This document shows positions 23,390 through 35,145 of a stretch of DNA of 64,000 bases, piece after piece. The position numbers and the translations under genes are program-made. The notes under the pieces were generated by a model. That model was not told the origin of the DNA. It ran no database searches and was given only the letters and a program-made list of their open reading frames with translations. The stretch is taken from contig BLAL01000187.1 of assembly GCA_015698045.1 (NCBI GenBank), forward strand, positions 673,709-737,708. Reading direction: 5' to 3'. This stretch comes from Rhizophagus clarus (Eukaryota > Glomeromycota > Glomeromycetes > Glomerales > Glomeraceae). Positions within the stretch are counted from its first letter, which is position 1, and each line of letters opens with the position of its first letter.

Positions 23390-25600
23390 TTCATTAATTA
23401 AACTAAATATAATGTTCCAATAATGTCTTCAGTTCAGCTATTAAATGTTTCACATTCAGTTTAAAGGATTGGTCAGTTTTTGAATGATTGATCTTTTTGG
23501 TAGATAGACCAGATTTAAAAGTTTTATTTTGATCATTATTGTAATTATTAGTATTAGAACCTAAAATAGAAGTATTAAACTCAGGTGTAACCTGTATAGA
23601 AGGTTTGTTTGCCTTGTTAATTCAAGCAATTTTACAAAGCTTCTTAAAGTTAGAGGTGAAATAATGGCACCAAAAGATTTACTTACCATTTTAGAGGTAA
23701 GGATTATTAATATGAGTAAAAACATGATCTTAGGTGTCAAAATAATCCATCATCTTTCAAGAACTATTAACTTTTTCAATAATTTTAAATAATTTTATAT
23801 CACTATCCAACAAAAATTAATGTGGATGACCATCCAAAAAAAAAGGAAGTATCTATTATATCATCTGAAAGATTATATACAACAGCTTAAAATTTTTCAC
23901 ATTATTTCCTTTTTAAAAGACTTCAGAAAGAAGAAAACCATTGAATAAGGATTCTTTTCAAGTTAACAGTTCAGTCCCCTCTATTATAATATTTCAGGTA
24001 TTCATGATCAGAAATCAGTCTTACCCTTGTAGACAAGTACTTCTTATACACTCTTATGCTGACCGAAATGACCTTATCTCATCATGCTAAATTAACCAAT
24101 AGAATATAGTTATCCCATTTCATCAGTATATTATAACACTATAAGGTCTAATAGTTGTGTTTATTCTTCTTATTGTAAATAATATCCGGTAATAATAATA
24201 TTTCTATTTTTCATTCATGGATCATACTTAGCTGAGCTGATAGAGTTACATTATTTGTATATAATATTTTAATTTAAATATTTTACAATAAATATAATAT
24301 GATCTTTGAATTAAAAAAAAAAAAAAATATTTCCATTTTTTAAATAATTGTCTATCTCTTTTTGCTTTAATTTCTTCTCATTGTTGTTAGATGTCAAAAG
24401 AGATTTAAAATCTCATTTTAACTATTTAAGCGAGGTGAAAGAAGGAGAAAGTAAATTTGATTAAAAATAACTGTCCTTGAACCAGAAGGTCAAAAAGATG
24501 TATACTAGGACTCTGAATTGTTATTTTCAGTTTTGTTTTTAGTTCTGGTTTATAAAATTTTACTGAAAACATTTTTTGGTTTAAAATTTTTACTGAAAAC
24601 CATTTCTGGATAGAACTTTTAACTGAAAAAGTTTTCAGTTAAAAAACATTTACTGAAAACAGTTACAGTTTAAAAAACTGATTCAGTTCTGGATTTTGGT
24701 TTCAAAAAACTGAACTGAACCAGACTGGATAAAATACTTTAAAATAAAGTGTTTTTGGTAAGTGATTTAACTGAAAATGTTTTCAATTAAAGTTCTATTT
24801 GAAAACATGTTTCAGTAAAGATTTTAAACCAAAAAACACTTTCAGTGAAATCTTATGATCAGATTCAGCTGGAACTAAAATAAAACTGAACTGAACTGTT
24901 CAGAGCTCTAGTGTATACTCAGTAGATTCAGCACTAAATATGAATATAATTTGTTCATCTAGACTGGAAGGAGTGAGCAATTGCAGAGTTTTTTTCTTTT
25001 CCTTATAGACTTTCTTTTTAGTATTCCTTTTCTAAGATTTGATCAAAGATGTAACAGGTATAGGTCTTCATTAATTTTATTAATATTTATTGACATGTCT
25101 GATTAGTATATAGGATTTCTTAGATTTTTCATATTAGAAATTTATTTGTTGCATTACTCCAATCCTTGGCAAATTTTAAGATCTGAGAAAATTATTTCTA
25201 TAAGTTCATTATATAAGAGAAGAATATTGAAAATGTAAGTCAAAAAGTAAACGCAAATAAGGAGATAATCGTCTGTATTTATCTTTCCTATTAACTTGCT
25301 TTTAGAGACATATTTTTATCAAAGAACTATTCTATGCCACTAAGATCTGTAAAGTTATTATAGTAAAAGGATAAAAGTTTTTTTGACAAGGTCTACTAAA
25401 AAATCAATTATAATGTCATAAAAACAGTCTAAAAATAAAGTCTTCAAGTTAAAGTCTAAAGTAACCAAGGTTAGCGAAGCCATTTTTTCCACTTTCTTAG
25501 CTGGTTTAATTAGTAAAAATCTGGGCTTCATATTGAATAAAATAAATTTTTCTTCTGTAAAAAATTAGTTTTATAGATTAACAGAAAAAGTTCTGTTTTA
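23390..25600 (-). pseudogene. LINE ORF1-like relic, copy A (minus strand)
   Basis: Sense direction runs from 25,600 down to 23,390. The start reads MKPRFLLIKPAKKVEK and continues into a Leu/Asp-rich segment. Near its end lies KLLELTRQTN, and the last part reads FKLNVKHLIAELKTLL, resembling a coiled coil. Frameshifts and stops break it throughout. It matches the plus-strand relic at 44,250-45,830 over most of its length, so the two form a long inverted repeat about 19 kb apart. A SINE sits inside this copy at 24,212-24,325 but is absent from the other. A segment at 24,500-24,910 is repetitive (ACTGAAAAC-type words in both orientations). The identity as ORF1 of a non-LTR element is an inference. 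Confidence 0.55.
24212..24325 (+). mobile_element. Short SINE-like element, copy A
   Basis: A 114-bp insertion ends in a run of about 14 A and is flanked by a 15-bp target duplication, AATATTTCTATTTTT at 24,197-24,211 and AATATTTCCATTTTT at 24,326-24,340. The uninterrupted target, with one copy of that word, exists in the sister relic around 45,135-45,165 (reverse strand). Its head contains TTAGCTGAGCTGATAGAGT, which fits the tRNA D-arm/A-box pattern TRGCNNAGYNGG closely. No clear B box is seen. It aligns along its full length with copy B. Confidence 0.85.
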
Positions 25601-27520
25601 GTTTTTTTTCTAAAACTATGATTCAAATTTTAAAATTATATAAATAAAAAAAAGAAAAATAATAATAATTTATTTTTTTTTAAAAAAAATATTTCTAATA
25701 TTATTCTTTTTTTTATTTAAGTTGCCAGTTAAACAAAAAATTATAATTTGAACTTTAGAATTAAAATAAATAAGATTAAAAGTTATCATATTTTTTAAGA
25801 AATATTATTAAATATTTTTATCTTCTTTTTTTTTTTTATAATTTTTAAATAAAAATTATAATTTGGATTTTGAAATTATATAAATAAAAAAAAGAAAATA
25901 ATAATAAAATTCTAGAAATTTCATATAAAAATTATTAGTAAAATAGGTAAAATTATTCATAAAAAATCTAAAATTATTATTAAATAAATTAAATAATATT
26001 ATTATAAGTGCAATTAAGGTTTTTTGTTAAATTAAATAAGAGATAGTTATTATTATATAAAATGGTTAATGGTCTTATAATTTATTTTTAAATTATTACT
26101 ATTATATATAGTAAGTAATAATTATATATATTTTTAAAAAACATTATATATATATATTATATATATATTTAATATTAAATAAAAAAAAAAAAGATTAATT
26201 TTTATTTTAATATAATATTTTTTTTTATTTGACAATAATTATAATTTTAATAATTTTGATTTTCTTAAATATAATTTAATTGAAAAATTAAATAAAAAAA
26301 TATTATATAATAAAATAATGAAATAAATAAAAAAAAAAATAAAAAAAATAAAGATACTTTATTTACATTAAAAATTTTTAAAAAAATTTTGAATTTTTAT
26401 CTCAAAAGTAAATAATTATCATTAAAGTAATAATTAGATAATTTAAATATAAAATTTAATAGTTTTAATAAAATAATTAAAAGAAAATTAAAAATAATGT
26501 AATTTTTTAAGAAGAGAAGAAACAGGCCAAGATGACTTACCATTTTTAGTAACTAATAATATATATATATTAAATTTCTTAAAATAGGTGATAATAGAAA
26601 AAAAGAAAAAAAGTCAAAACTTTAAAAATTAAATAATATAATTTTTGGTTTCTTTTTTTTTTGCAAGATAGTGCAATTTGTGAGTTTATTAATTATATAG
26701 TAGAGTACAGAAATATCTGTTGTATATAACTAATTTATTAAAACTCCAAACTGGTCCCCCATCTAGAAGATTGCTTCTGTGCCCTACCATCACCTTATGA
26801 ATTCACCCATATCCTTCCATAATAACTATTGAATTATATAGGATCATTATGTCATATGGCTTCAGTATATGCTTTCACTACCCTCTGAACAAAAAGAAAA
26901 AAAAGAAGTTAAATTAAATTTGTATACTTTGTATTATTATATACCTTCCAGAATACCCTATTTTCTTCTCTAATAGTCTGATTTATATGTTTTCTTGCTT
27001 TTTTTAATGCTATTAACTATTGCTCATTTTGTTTTAGGTTTTTTTTTCTTTCTAAATCATATACACCATCTTCTATTTATAGTGTTAGAATCTGTTCATA
27101 TACAATTATAATTTTTGATTTCTTCTAATAGATTATTTTTATTTTAAATATATATATTAAAAAGTTTTAAAATTACTAATAAATTAAATAATATTACTAG
27201 TAAAATTTAACTTAATTTAGATAAAAATTATAGTATTTCTTTAAAAGTTAAAATAATATATAATAAGTATTAAACCAAACATATCAAAATTTACAAATTA
27301 CTAAATTACATGTTTATTAATCAAAATAAATCAAATTGATTTAATATTTTCTAAATAAATAATATAGATATTGATCTTTAAAATTATAAATATTACCATT
27401 TTTTTATACTATACAATTTGCTATTATGTAATTTTTTTCTTCTAATTATAATATATTCATTTTAATATTTTGTAAAAAATTTAAAAATAAAGTATAAAAA
27501 AAATTTTTTGTTATATTTTA
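25600..27520. other. AT-rich region with a small unidentified coding relic
   Basis: Mostly A/T desert. At about 26,740-27,130 the sequence is less simple. On the minus strand it reads in short bursts (VGHRSNLLDGGPVWSF; TDSNTINRRWCI; KSKKTYKSDY) separated by stops, like exons of a dead gene. No family could be assigned. A (TA)n tract lies near 26,145-26,170. Confidence 0.35.
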
Positions 27521-27535
27521 TATTAATAATTTTAC

Positions 27536-27646
27536 GTTCATAGATCATATTTAGCTGAGCTGGATAGATTATATAAATTGTATATAGTATTTTTAGTTAA
27601 ATATTTTACAATAAATATAACACAATCTTTGAATTAAAAAAAAAAA
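27536..27646 (+). mobile_element. Short SINE-like element, copy B
   Basis: A 111-bp element with the same body as copy A. It contains TTAGCTGAGCTGGATAGA, a match to a tRNA A box, and ends in 11 A. It is bounded by a perfect 13-bp target duplication TTAATAATTTTAC at 27,523-27,535 and 27,647-27,659. The combination of target duplication, A tail and A box is the signature of LINE-mobilised SINEs. Its length without a B box suggests a shortened or highly decayed tRNA-derived family. Confidence 0.85.
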
Positions 27647-27879
27647 TTAATAATTTTACAAAATTATTTTTTTTCATATATGTTTATTTAAAAAAAAATA
27701 TTTTTTTTATTACTTACTTTTAAGATACAGTTATTTACTAAATAGAGAACTTAAGCTATTATAACATTAAAAAAAGATATTCAATAAGAGAAATTATCAT
27801 TAAAGTTGATTATAAAAGTCATAAAATTATTATAAGATTAAAAAAGACTAGTTAATATAAAAAAACAAGACAAAATAAA

Positions 27880-28460
27880 AGAAAATGAAGGAAAGCAAAA
27901 AGAAATAAAAAATAATAAAAGAAATAAAAAAAGCAATAAAAGAATTTAAAGATTAATAAAATAAAATAATAAAAAATCATAAAAGAAATCATAAAAGAAA
28001 TAAAAAATAAAAATAAAAAAAAAAAAAAAAAAAAGTGAAAAAAAATAAAAAAAAATAAAAGAAATAAAAAGAAAAATAAAAAAATAAAAGAAATAAAAAG
28101 AAAAATAAAAAAAAATAAAAAAAAATAAAAATAAAAATAAAAAAAAATAAAAGAAATAAAAAGAAAAATAAAAAAAATAAAAGAAATAATAAAATAGATA
28201 AAGAAAAGTAAGAGAAATAAAAAAAAAATAATACAAAAAAAAGCTAAAATATCTATTTATAAAAAAAAAGAAAAAAAAATTGGTTAATAATATCATTTTT
28301 AAAAAAAATAAATAAGAAAAAAACAAAATTTATGTATTTTTTTTAATAATAAATTAAATAAAAAAAATTTTTTTTTAAAAAAACAAATAAATAAATAAAA
28401 AAAATTTTTTTGGTTAAATAATAAAAAAAATCAATAAAATTTATAATAATTAATAAATCA
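27880..28460. repeat. A-rich low-complexity (AAATAAA)n tract
   Basis: Long runs of AAATAAA and GAAATAAAAA words. On the minus strand they give an artificial Phe/Tyr-rich ORF, which is not a gene. Confidence 0.8.
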
Positions 28461-29527
28461 AATAAAAGACATTATGACTCTTGTAAATTTATTTTGATCC
28501 TTGTAATTTATTTTGACTCTTATAATTTATTTCAACTATCCAACTTTTTGTGACTTAAAGTTGAAATTAATTTTAACAATTTTTGGCATTTTAAAAAGTT
28601 GAAATTAACCTATTTTAGCTTTATATATATTTTAAATGAATCTATTTTTTTTAAAAAAAATGATATAATTTAGCAAAATCATCTTATAAACTGTTAATTC
28701 AATTAATATTATATGTTTTGGTTTTATTAAATTAAAATTTTGAAGAATACAAAGCTTATTATTCTTTATTAAAGAAGTATAATTCTAATTATTAGTATTA
28801 TGAATTTCTAAAATTTAAACTGTATTTTTAGATTTTCTATTTTCTTAATTATAATATTTTAAATTATATTGTTAGATACTAATTCTTCATTTTTTATTTT
28901 TTTATAAATTAATTTTTATAAATGTAATATGATATGAAATTTATCTGAAATATGCTATTAGATTTTTACTTAAAATACTTATTGATTTACTAATTATTCA
29001 ATCACTTTTTTTTTTATTTTTATTTTAATTTTTAGTTATTTTATATTATAAATAAAAATAATCAAATAAATAGCATAAAATTTTCAATCAAAATTAAAAA
29101 AAAAGTTTAAAACTTTAAAAAATATTATTGATACCTACTTAATTTTTGTTGTTATTTTTAAAGTTAAATAATTTTTATTTTTAGAAATAAAACAACTGTA
29201 TAATAATGATAATCAAACTTAAAAAGATTTATTGAATCATTCAATAGTATTATAATAATTATGATGAATTTTTTATCTGATATTTCTTTTATTTTCAAAT
29301 ATTTAGAGATAAATAATTGATATTTTAAAATTTAATTTTTCTTTTTTAATATATAATAGCATAGTATATTTAAAAAAATTTTTAATACTTAATAAGCTTT
29401 TTTTCAGTTATATTAATAATTTGTTTAATAATTAATAGATCAGTTATATCAGATTTTTTTAAAAATCTTTTTATATAATAATAGAATTTAAATCAATAAA
29501 ATTAATAGGTATTAACTTTTCTATATA
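28461..29527. other. AT-rich desert
   Basis: No ORF of interest. A short triple repeat of TTATTTTGA(C/T)(C/T)C(T)TGTAA-type words occurs at 28,475-28,535. Confidence 0.5.
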
Positions 29528-29529
29528 TA

Positions 29530-29711
29530 CAGTTAACTCTCTTTATAACAAACTAAGAGTTCTGTTAAAAAAAGCAAGTTCGTTATATATAATATTATAT
29601 TTTCTATATAAATTACACTTTTATAACAAACTACTATTAAAATTTAAAATTTTTGAGTTCATTATATCCAAAGTTTGTTATAAAGAGGTTTGTTATAATT
29701 AGAGTTGACTG
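29530..29711. mobile_element. pogo/Tigger-like MITE
   Basis: A 182-bp element with TA on both sides (29,528-29,529; 29,712-29,713). The terminal inverted repeats of about 25 bp start CAGTTAACTCT on the left and CAGTCAACTCT on the right when read inward, and continue with TTATAACAAAC. This CAGT-start end with a TATAAC motif is typical of pogo/Fot-type elements. It has no coding capacity, so it would need a transposase from elsewhere. A second, weaker direct repeat (CCCTTAAAATGTATTAG-like) occurs outside it at about 29,770 and 30,018. Confidence 0.8.
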
Positions 29712-30322
29712 TATATTAATTTTTTAATGTATTTGAAAAACAGAATATTTTTATAGCCCTATAAAAAATCTAAACCCTTAAAATGTATTAGTTTTATGGT
29801 TAAAATATCCTTATATAACAAATAATATTGTTAAAATGTACTGAAATTTTATAAACGGTTTATTTAAAATAGTATTTTGTAATAACAAATAAGGTTAAAT
29901 TATACGAAAAATATACTTAATTTTTTAATTGTAATATCAACGGATATTTAAAATATTCTGATTGGATATGAAAAATATTCTTAAATTAATTTACCAATAA
30001 TTTAAGTATGAAAAATCTACCCTTAAAATATACTAGTTTTGTGGTAAATAATATTCTTTAATACTAAAAATTGAAAATCGCGTCATCAAAACTCAAAATA
30101 GGCTAAGCCACAAATTGATTGATTTATTTATTTATTTATTTATGACAGTAAGCGAACTAAATGATAGCAATTATAACAAGTTTATTTAGAATGTGCAAAC
30201 AATAAAAGAGATTTAATTGCATATTATTTGGATATCCTTTATCATATAATTCATTCTAATTGTAATGCAAACTACTAGACTGCAAAATATACAAAAAAAA
30301 ATTTTTTTTCTCTGTTTACTAC

Positions 30323-32465
30323 TTATTCATTATCAATCATCTCGTCAAAATTAACCCCTGAAATATCAAAATATTCCTTAATAATTTCAATTTTAATCCT
30401 CTTGTTTTCCCTGTTTCTTTCTTGAGTTTTTAATTCTTCGTCATAACTAATCAGCTCACCCGTACGGACTAGGTTAATCCAGATTTCAAAGTTAATTGCT
30501 GACTTTACACCACTTTTAAAAAAGCACGCAGTTAATTCTTCAAAACAATCTAGAAGTCGCCAATCAAAATTGGCTACTTCTAGTAACCTGTAAATACGTG
30601 GTGCTCGCTGAAGCATCAATTCCATATTCGGTAAAGAAATCAAAGGGTAAAAATGAGAAATTAATATCTTTGCTTGAGATTTTGTCGTCTCTGATTGTTT
30701 TCTGTTTAAGTTTATCTCACAAAAAGCCTGTAGTTGTATATATGACCTGAAAAACTCGACATGGAACCTTAGTTCCCTGCGTCTTGCCATTTCTTTATTT
30801 CCCTGCTCATTTGCTTCTCCCATCACGCATAAAAATATATCCTCCGATAAATCTTTTGCAATCTTCTTGAATTCATCGGATAATTCAGTAAGTGATGAAG
30901 TCTTTTCTTGCACGCGAATTGGTGAAATTTTAAAAGATCTGCGATTTTTTTGATTTTCAGCAGGAATTTTTTTTTGATTTTCATCAGGAATTTTTTTTTG
31001 ATTGTCATCAGGAATCAAATTAATACGTTGAGTACCACGAAAGAATTGGAAATCTTTTGTTGAATTTATCTTTTCCAAATGACTAATAAGGGCTTCCCTA
31101 TACTTTTCTTTTTTGCTGAAGATTGACCTATCACGTATAGGTGGATTATTTGGTAATTTTCCAATATAATCTAGCAGCTTATGCAAATCTTCCGCCAATC
31201 TTATACTTGCCATATCCAATTTTTTGGATTTCTTTAATTCGATAAATTTTGCCCCGAAGTTGAGATCCGAGGTTTGATTATAATCATAGTGAGGGAAATT
31301 GGCATTAATTGTTATATCATCGGAGTTAACGTGATTTGGCTTTATCATTAATGTTCCTGTAGAATCTACAAATTGGATATTATTATTAACCAAGTTCATT
31401 GTTACACTTTTGACTCCGGTTTTTTTCAATTTGCTCAATGAATATAATAGCAAATCTATTGCGGGACCCCCGATCTTATTAATGGCCAATAATATTTTTT
31501 CGTCTAAAAAAAAAATACATATTATTTCAAATTCAAGTTTCAGAGTTTACTTTCTGTGAATTATACAATACCCGGTTTAGCCCTTTTACGCATCGAGGTA
31601 TCTAATATAATTTAAAATACCAAAAAGTAAGTATTACTTTTGTTAATCAACAAGGTAAGAAAAAAAATGCGAAAATTTACCGAATTTCACTCTTTTTTTA
31701 TCATTTTTTTGGGTTGAGTCTTATATATTACAATAAATAGAAAAAAAAAACATAAATTTAAATGTTACTGTTTGCTCTAAATTACTAAAGATTATAAGAT
31801 ATAAATTGAAACTTACAAAAATCTTCGTTAGCATCATCAGTATTGGTATCTAATACTTTTACTTGATCATCTATAAAATATAAATAAGAAAACAAGAATT
31901 TACTTTTTGTAAATAACAAAAAGAAAAAGATGAAGAAGCCTACCATTACTTTCCCCAACATGGTTTTTGTTTGAATTTTCTTCGATGTCTCGCGATGCTT
32001 ATTGTACAAGTATGAAAATTGTATTAATTAATAACTTTATGATGATATTTAATAAACTTTAATATTACTATGTTCGCACATATATTAATAAAATCATATT
32101 AATTTTAAAACTAACCTTGATCATGGCCCTGTTTTTCATTCCTATCATCATTATCGGAAAATTCATTATTTATATTCAGTTTTTTATTAGTGCCATTATT
32201 ACTAAAAGTTTCAGAAACCCCGCCACTGGGAGAACCACTCGGAGGAATTATTGGGACCGATGGTTCCGGTTTATCTTTAAATATATCCAATTATGAAATA
32301 TTGATTCAAATTGAAGTAGATATTAATTGATTTATTAGAATTAGATATAAAATAAATAATTAATTAACTTTGCAAACCTGGTTGTTCTCCAGAATCAAAA
32401 TTAAAAGGTAAAATTGGACTTGGCAGGTGAATCTTTGGTATTCTTATTAAACTTAAGGAGTCCAT
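30323..32465 (-). CDS. Unknown 511-aa protein, five exons
   Basis: Exons, by splice signals and frame, are 32465-32378, 32274-32116, 31997-31944, 31870-31817 and 31503-30323. Every junction has GT-AG and is phase 1, so the parts fuse cleanly; the ATG lies in exon 1. The four small exons encode a hydrophilic head (MDSLSLIRIPKIHLPSP, then Pro/Ser- and Asp/Asn-rich linkers). The last exon encodes 392 residues: a first domain (ILLAINKIGGPAIDLLLY), a threefold IP(D/A)ENQKK octapeptide-like repeat near residue 285, and a helical C-terminal domain with FHVEFFRSYIQL and NFDWRLLDCFEELTACFF. No signal peptide or membrane segment is apparent. I do not recognise the family. It sits inside the inverted-repeat bracket with the coiled-coil gene, same strand. 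Confidence 0.8.
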
Positions 32466-33384
32466 ATTTAAAATTGCGATAAAGGTGGTAGAAAAAATTC
32501 AGTAATTTTTTAAAAAAGAGGAGAATTAGAGAAAGAAGAAAAACTAAAAAATGAATTTTTAATTTTTTTCTGATAAATTTATTAATCGTAATATGTAATA
32601 TGTAATTCGATTTCATGGCTTTTTTTGCTGCGACATATTAATCGTAATATGTAATTCGATATTGAATTACATCTTTACATCTTTTAGTGAAAAAAAACAA
32701 TGATTTTTTTTTTTTACTATTAGTAATTTGACAATTAATGTAACAGTTAGGATTGTTTGACAAACTCCTGAATTTGTGCAAAAAAAAATGTATTTGCCGA
32801 AGAAGGTGTCACAAACATATTATGGATGTTGATCGATCCTCATTTTAAGTAAATTTTGACGGGATAGGTTCCTTCATGATCTTCAAAAATCATAACGAAA
32901 TGAAAGGAATAGGTCGATAAAATATTCATTATATGTCTGTCTGTATCATTTTCGTTTACATTTATTTATATCTTTCTTTTTTCATTTTGTCTTTTTAAGG
33001 CATTTTTTACTAAATTTACTTTTTTTATTACTTTTGGTTTTAATTTGTCTCTGCCTTTAATCCTTTATTCCATCTTGATCTTTGATTAAAAAAGATAGTT
33101 AATTAAAACTCCAGAAATTGCTGGATGTTATTTGAAAATAATTTGCGTATACACTTTTTAAAATCATGGTGTGATGAATGAATTTATTCTTTTAATAAAA
33201 TATAACTTTACGCTATAAATATACTAGGTTTTTACAGGAGAAAATCACAAAGTAGTGTTATAATTAAGATGAACTTTTATTTATTATTTATTATGAAAAG
33301 ATACCAACAAAAGCAAGATCAAAAATAAAATTAAAAGAAAAAATTTTTAATATAAAACAACTTTTCTCTTGTTTTGTGCGTAGC

Positions 33385-33899
33385 TTAGTCGAATTTCATA
33401 TTACTTCCCTATATGTGAATTTTATTGAATGAATAAAAATCTATCAAAAATTAAATAATAAAAAATTTACCTTGTCCTTTTGTTCCTTTTCATACTTAAA
33501 GTAGTCATCCAAACTTTTAAATGACGGCTGTTGTGTTTGTGATTGTTGTGGAAACTGTGATGATCGTGATTGTTGTGATGGAGATGACTGTGACGTATTT
33601 ATATATGTTTTCAATTTATTTAAATATTGTTTTTTCTCCATATCTTTTATTTGTTCGGTATAGAAATTAATCCACTTCAACAAATTTTGCTTTTCACGTT
33701 CAGATTTCATAAATTCATCAATTACTTTTTCTCCAGCGTCTTCAATAAATTTTTTGAGTCTTTGTACTTCAATTTGTAAGTCGCCTATTTCCTCCTCCTT
33801 TGTTTCTATTTGTTTTATATAAGATATTTTCTTTAGTTTTTGTCGTTGTCGTAGGCGAGTGATTCCATTTCTTCGGGATGCTTTTGAAGGTTTACCCAT
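33385..33899 (-). CDS. Small basic coiled-coil protein, bZIP-like architecture
   Basis: Exon 1 is 33899-33471 (143 codons from MGKPSKASRRNG). A likely 62-bp phase-0 intron (GTAAAT to ATAG) leads to a terminal exon 33408-33385 (GSNMKFD), 150 aa in total. Without splicing the ORF ends 8 codons later at 33,444 (151 aa), so the end is uncertain. Residues 8-25 are strongly basic (RRNGITRLRQRQKLKK) and are followed by a heptad-like coiled coil to about residue 95, then a Ser/Gln-rich linker (about 100-125) and SLDDYFKYEKEQ. Basic region plus coiled coil resembles bZIP factors, but the N-x7-R signature is not convincing. It may be a DNA-binding or scaffold protein. The 34.9-35.1 kb relic has similar character. 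Confidence 0.65.
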
Positions 33900-34277
33900 A
33901 TCAGAAAGACAGAAACGAAATATAAGATGATTCAGCTAAGAAAAACTTTTTTTTATATGATAAAAAAAAAATGTGAAAGATTTCCATAAACGTTAATTAT
34001 AAATCCCACAATTCAACATTTCAATATAAATAAACATATGATTATTTCTTCTTTTTCTCCAGTATTTATACTCCCTCTTACGAAGGAGATATCTATAGGT
34101 AGACTTTTTCCCATGTTTTCGGATAGGGTAATAAATTCACCATGTAGACCTCGTTCATAAGTTGTATCATTTTTATATTATAGCGGGTGGTGTGATAAGA
34201 GAGTGTAGCGAAAATTATTAAACTGATGACGCATGATTCACGGGATCAGTCAGAAATCTAATCAATTTGTGGCTTAG

Positions 34278-34870
34278 TACATTCTATCTTTTCCAAGTTT
34301 AAAGCTTTTTGAATTTTTACACGATCTTCCAAAGAGAAATTCCCGATCGAATCAATCGCTCTAGACTATCTAATTGGTTAACACAAACATTAGATTTTGA
34401 CTTCACTTTAACCCAGATGGACCTCCAGCAACTACCTTCACGACTATCATAGGAGCATTAATAGATTTGTTTTTTATAATATTTTTGATTATCCTTTTTC
34501 AAATTTATTTACTTCATTATGTCGATTTATTTATTAGATAGTAGTTCGTTATTTCTTTTTATTTCTTTTTCTTTAGGTTTTTCTTTTTTTCTGTTTAGGG
34601 ATTAAAGATCTAAAAAGTAGGCGAGTACATTTGTATCTTAGTGTAGTCACTTTATTCGCAATACCTGTAATTTTATTGCTCTTTGTATTGTCATTGCTCT
34701 TTGTATTGTCACTATTCTTGCGCTAGATTTGACAATACTTTATCCTTCATTTTTAAAACTAGTTTACCAAGCACATCAATATTTACCAACTTATAACAAC
34801 GATAATAAACAATTTGTAACACATATATATGAAAAAAATATATTAGGAATATAAATAATATTATTACAAA
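34278..34870. other. Intergenic, no supported gene
   Basis: Mixed-composition sequence without a convincing ORF or repeat. A short direct duplication GCTCTTTGTATTGTCA occurs twice at about 34,678-34,715. Confidence 0.5.
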
Positions 34871-34879
34871 AATTTATTT

Positions 34880-35145
34880 TCTCCTTGACCTTCTTCAATC
34901 CTTTCCTACCTTTCTGCTTTTAAACGAGTAATTCTAATAAAATAAATGTCAAAAATTATATTAATTTAAGGAACCTTATTAGCAAAAAAGTTGATTACTT
35001 ACTTCCTCTCTGTCTTCTTTAATTCATTATATACCCGCAGCAATTCTCTCTAGTTATCCTTTTAATCCCGATCCATACCATCCACTTGCTCTTGAAGTTC
35101 CTGCACCTTTTTTTCCAATTCCTTTATGCAATCTGTTGAGGGAAA
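34880..35145 (-). pseudogene. Coiled-coil gene relic
   Basis: On the minus strand about 35,140-34,995 reads IKELEKKVQELQEQVDG, then two stops, then RELLRVYNELKKTERK ending at a donor-like GTAAG. About 34,930-34,880 continues with ITRLKAER. The heptad pattern is clear, but the in-frame stops make it a pseudogene or a misassembled exon set. It lies between two intact coiled-coil genes on the same strand and is probably a decayed paralogue. Confidence 0.45.

Larger units (their letters stand above)
30103..34277. mobile_element. Putative DNA transposon bracketed by an 18-bp perfect inverted repeat
   Basis: CTAAGCCACAAATTGATT at 30,103-30,120 is repeated exactly in inverted orientation at 34,260-34,277. 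If the element starts at AGCCAC, TA flanks both ends. The inverted match continues past 18 bp with one gap (GATTT). The bracketed 4.17 kb contains two minus-strand genes of unknown function and no recognisable transposase. It could be a non-autonomous element with passenger genes, or an inverted duplication without mobility. A TTTA microsatellite (30,119-30,145) lies just inside the left end. Confidence 0.4.

Noticed and set aside
27946..28326. 126-codon Phe/Tyr-rich ORF
   Set aside because: Translation of an (AAATAAA)n tract on the other strand; not a protein gene.
28620..30100. Cryptic RNA gene or tRNA
   Set aside because: No B-box or cloverleaf arms were seen here or elsewhere; the only A-box matches are in the two SINE copies.
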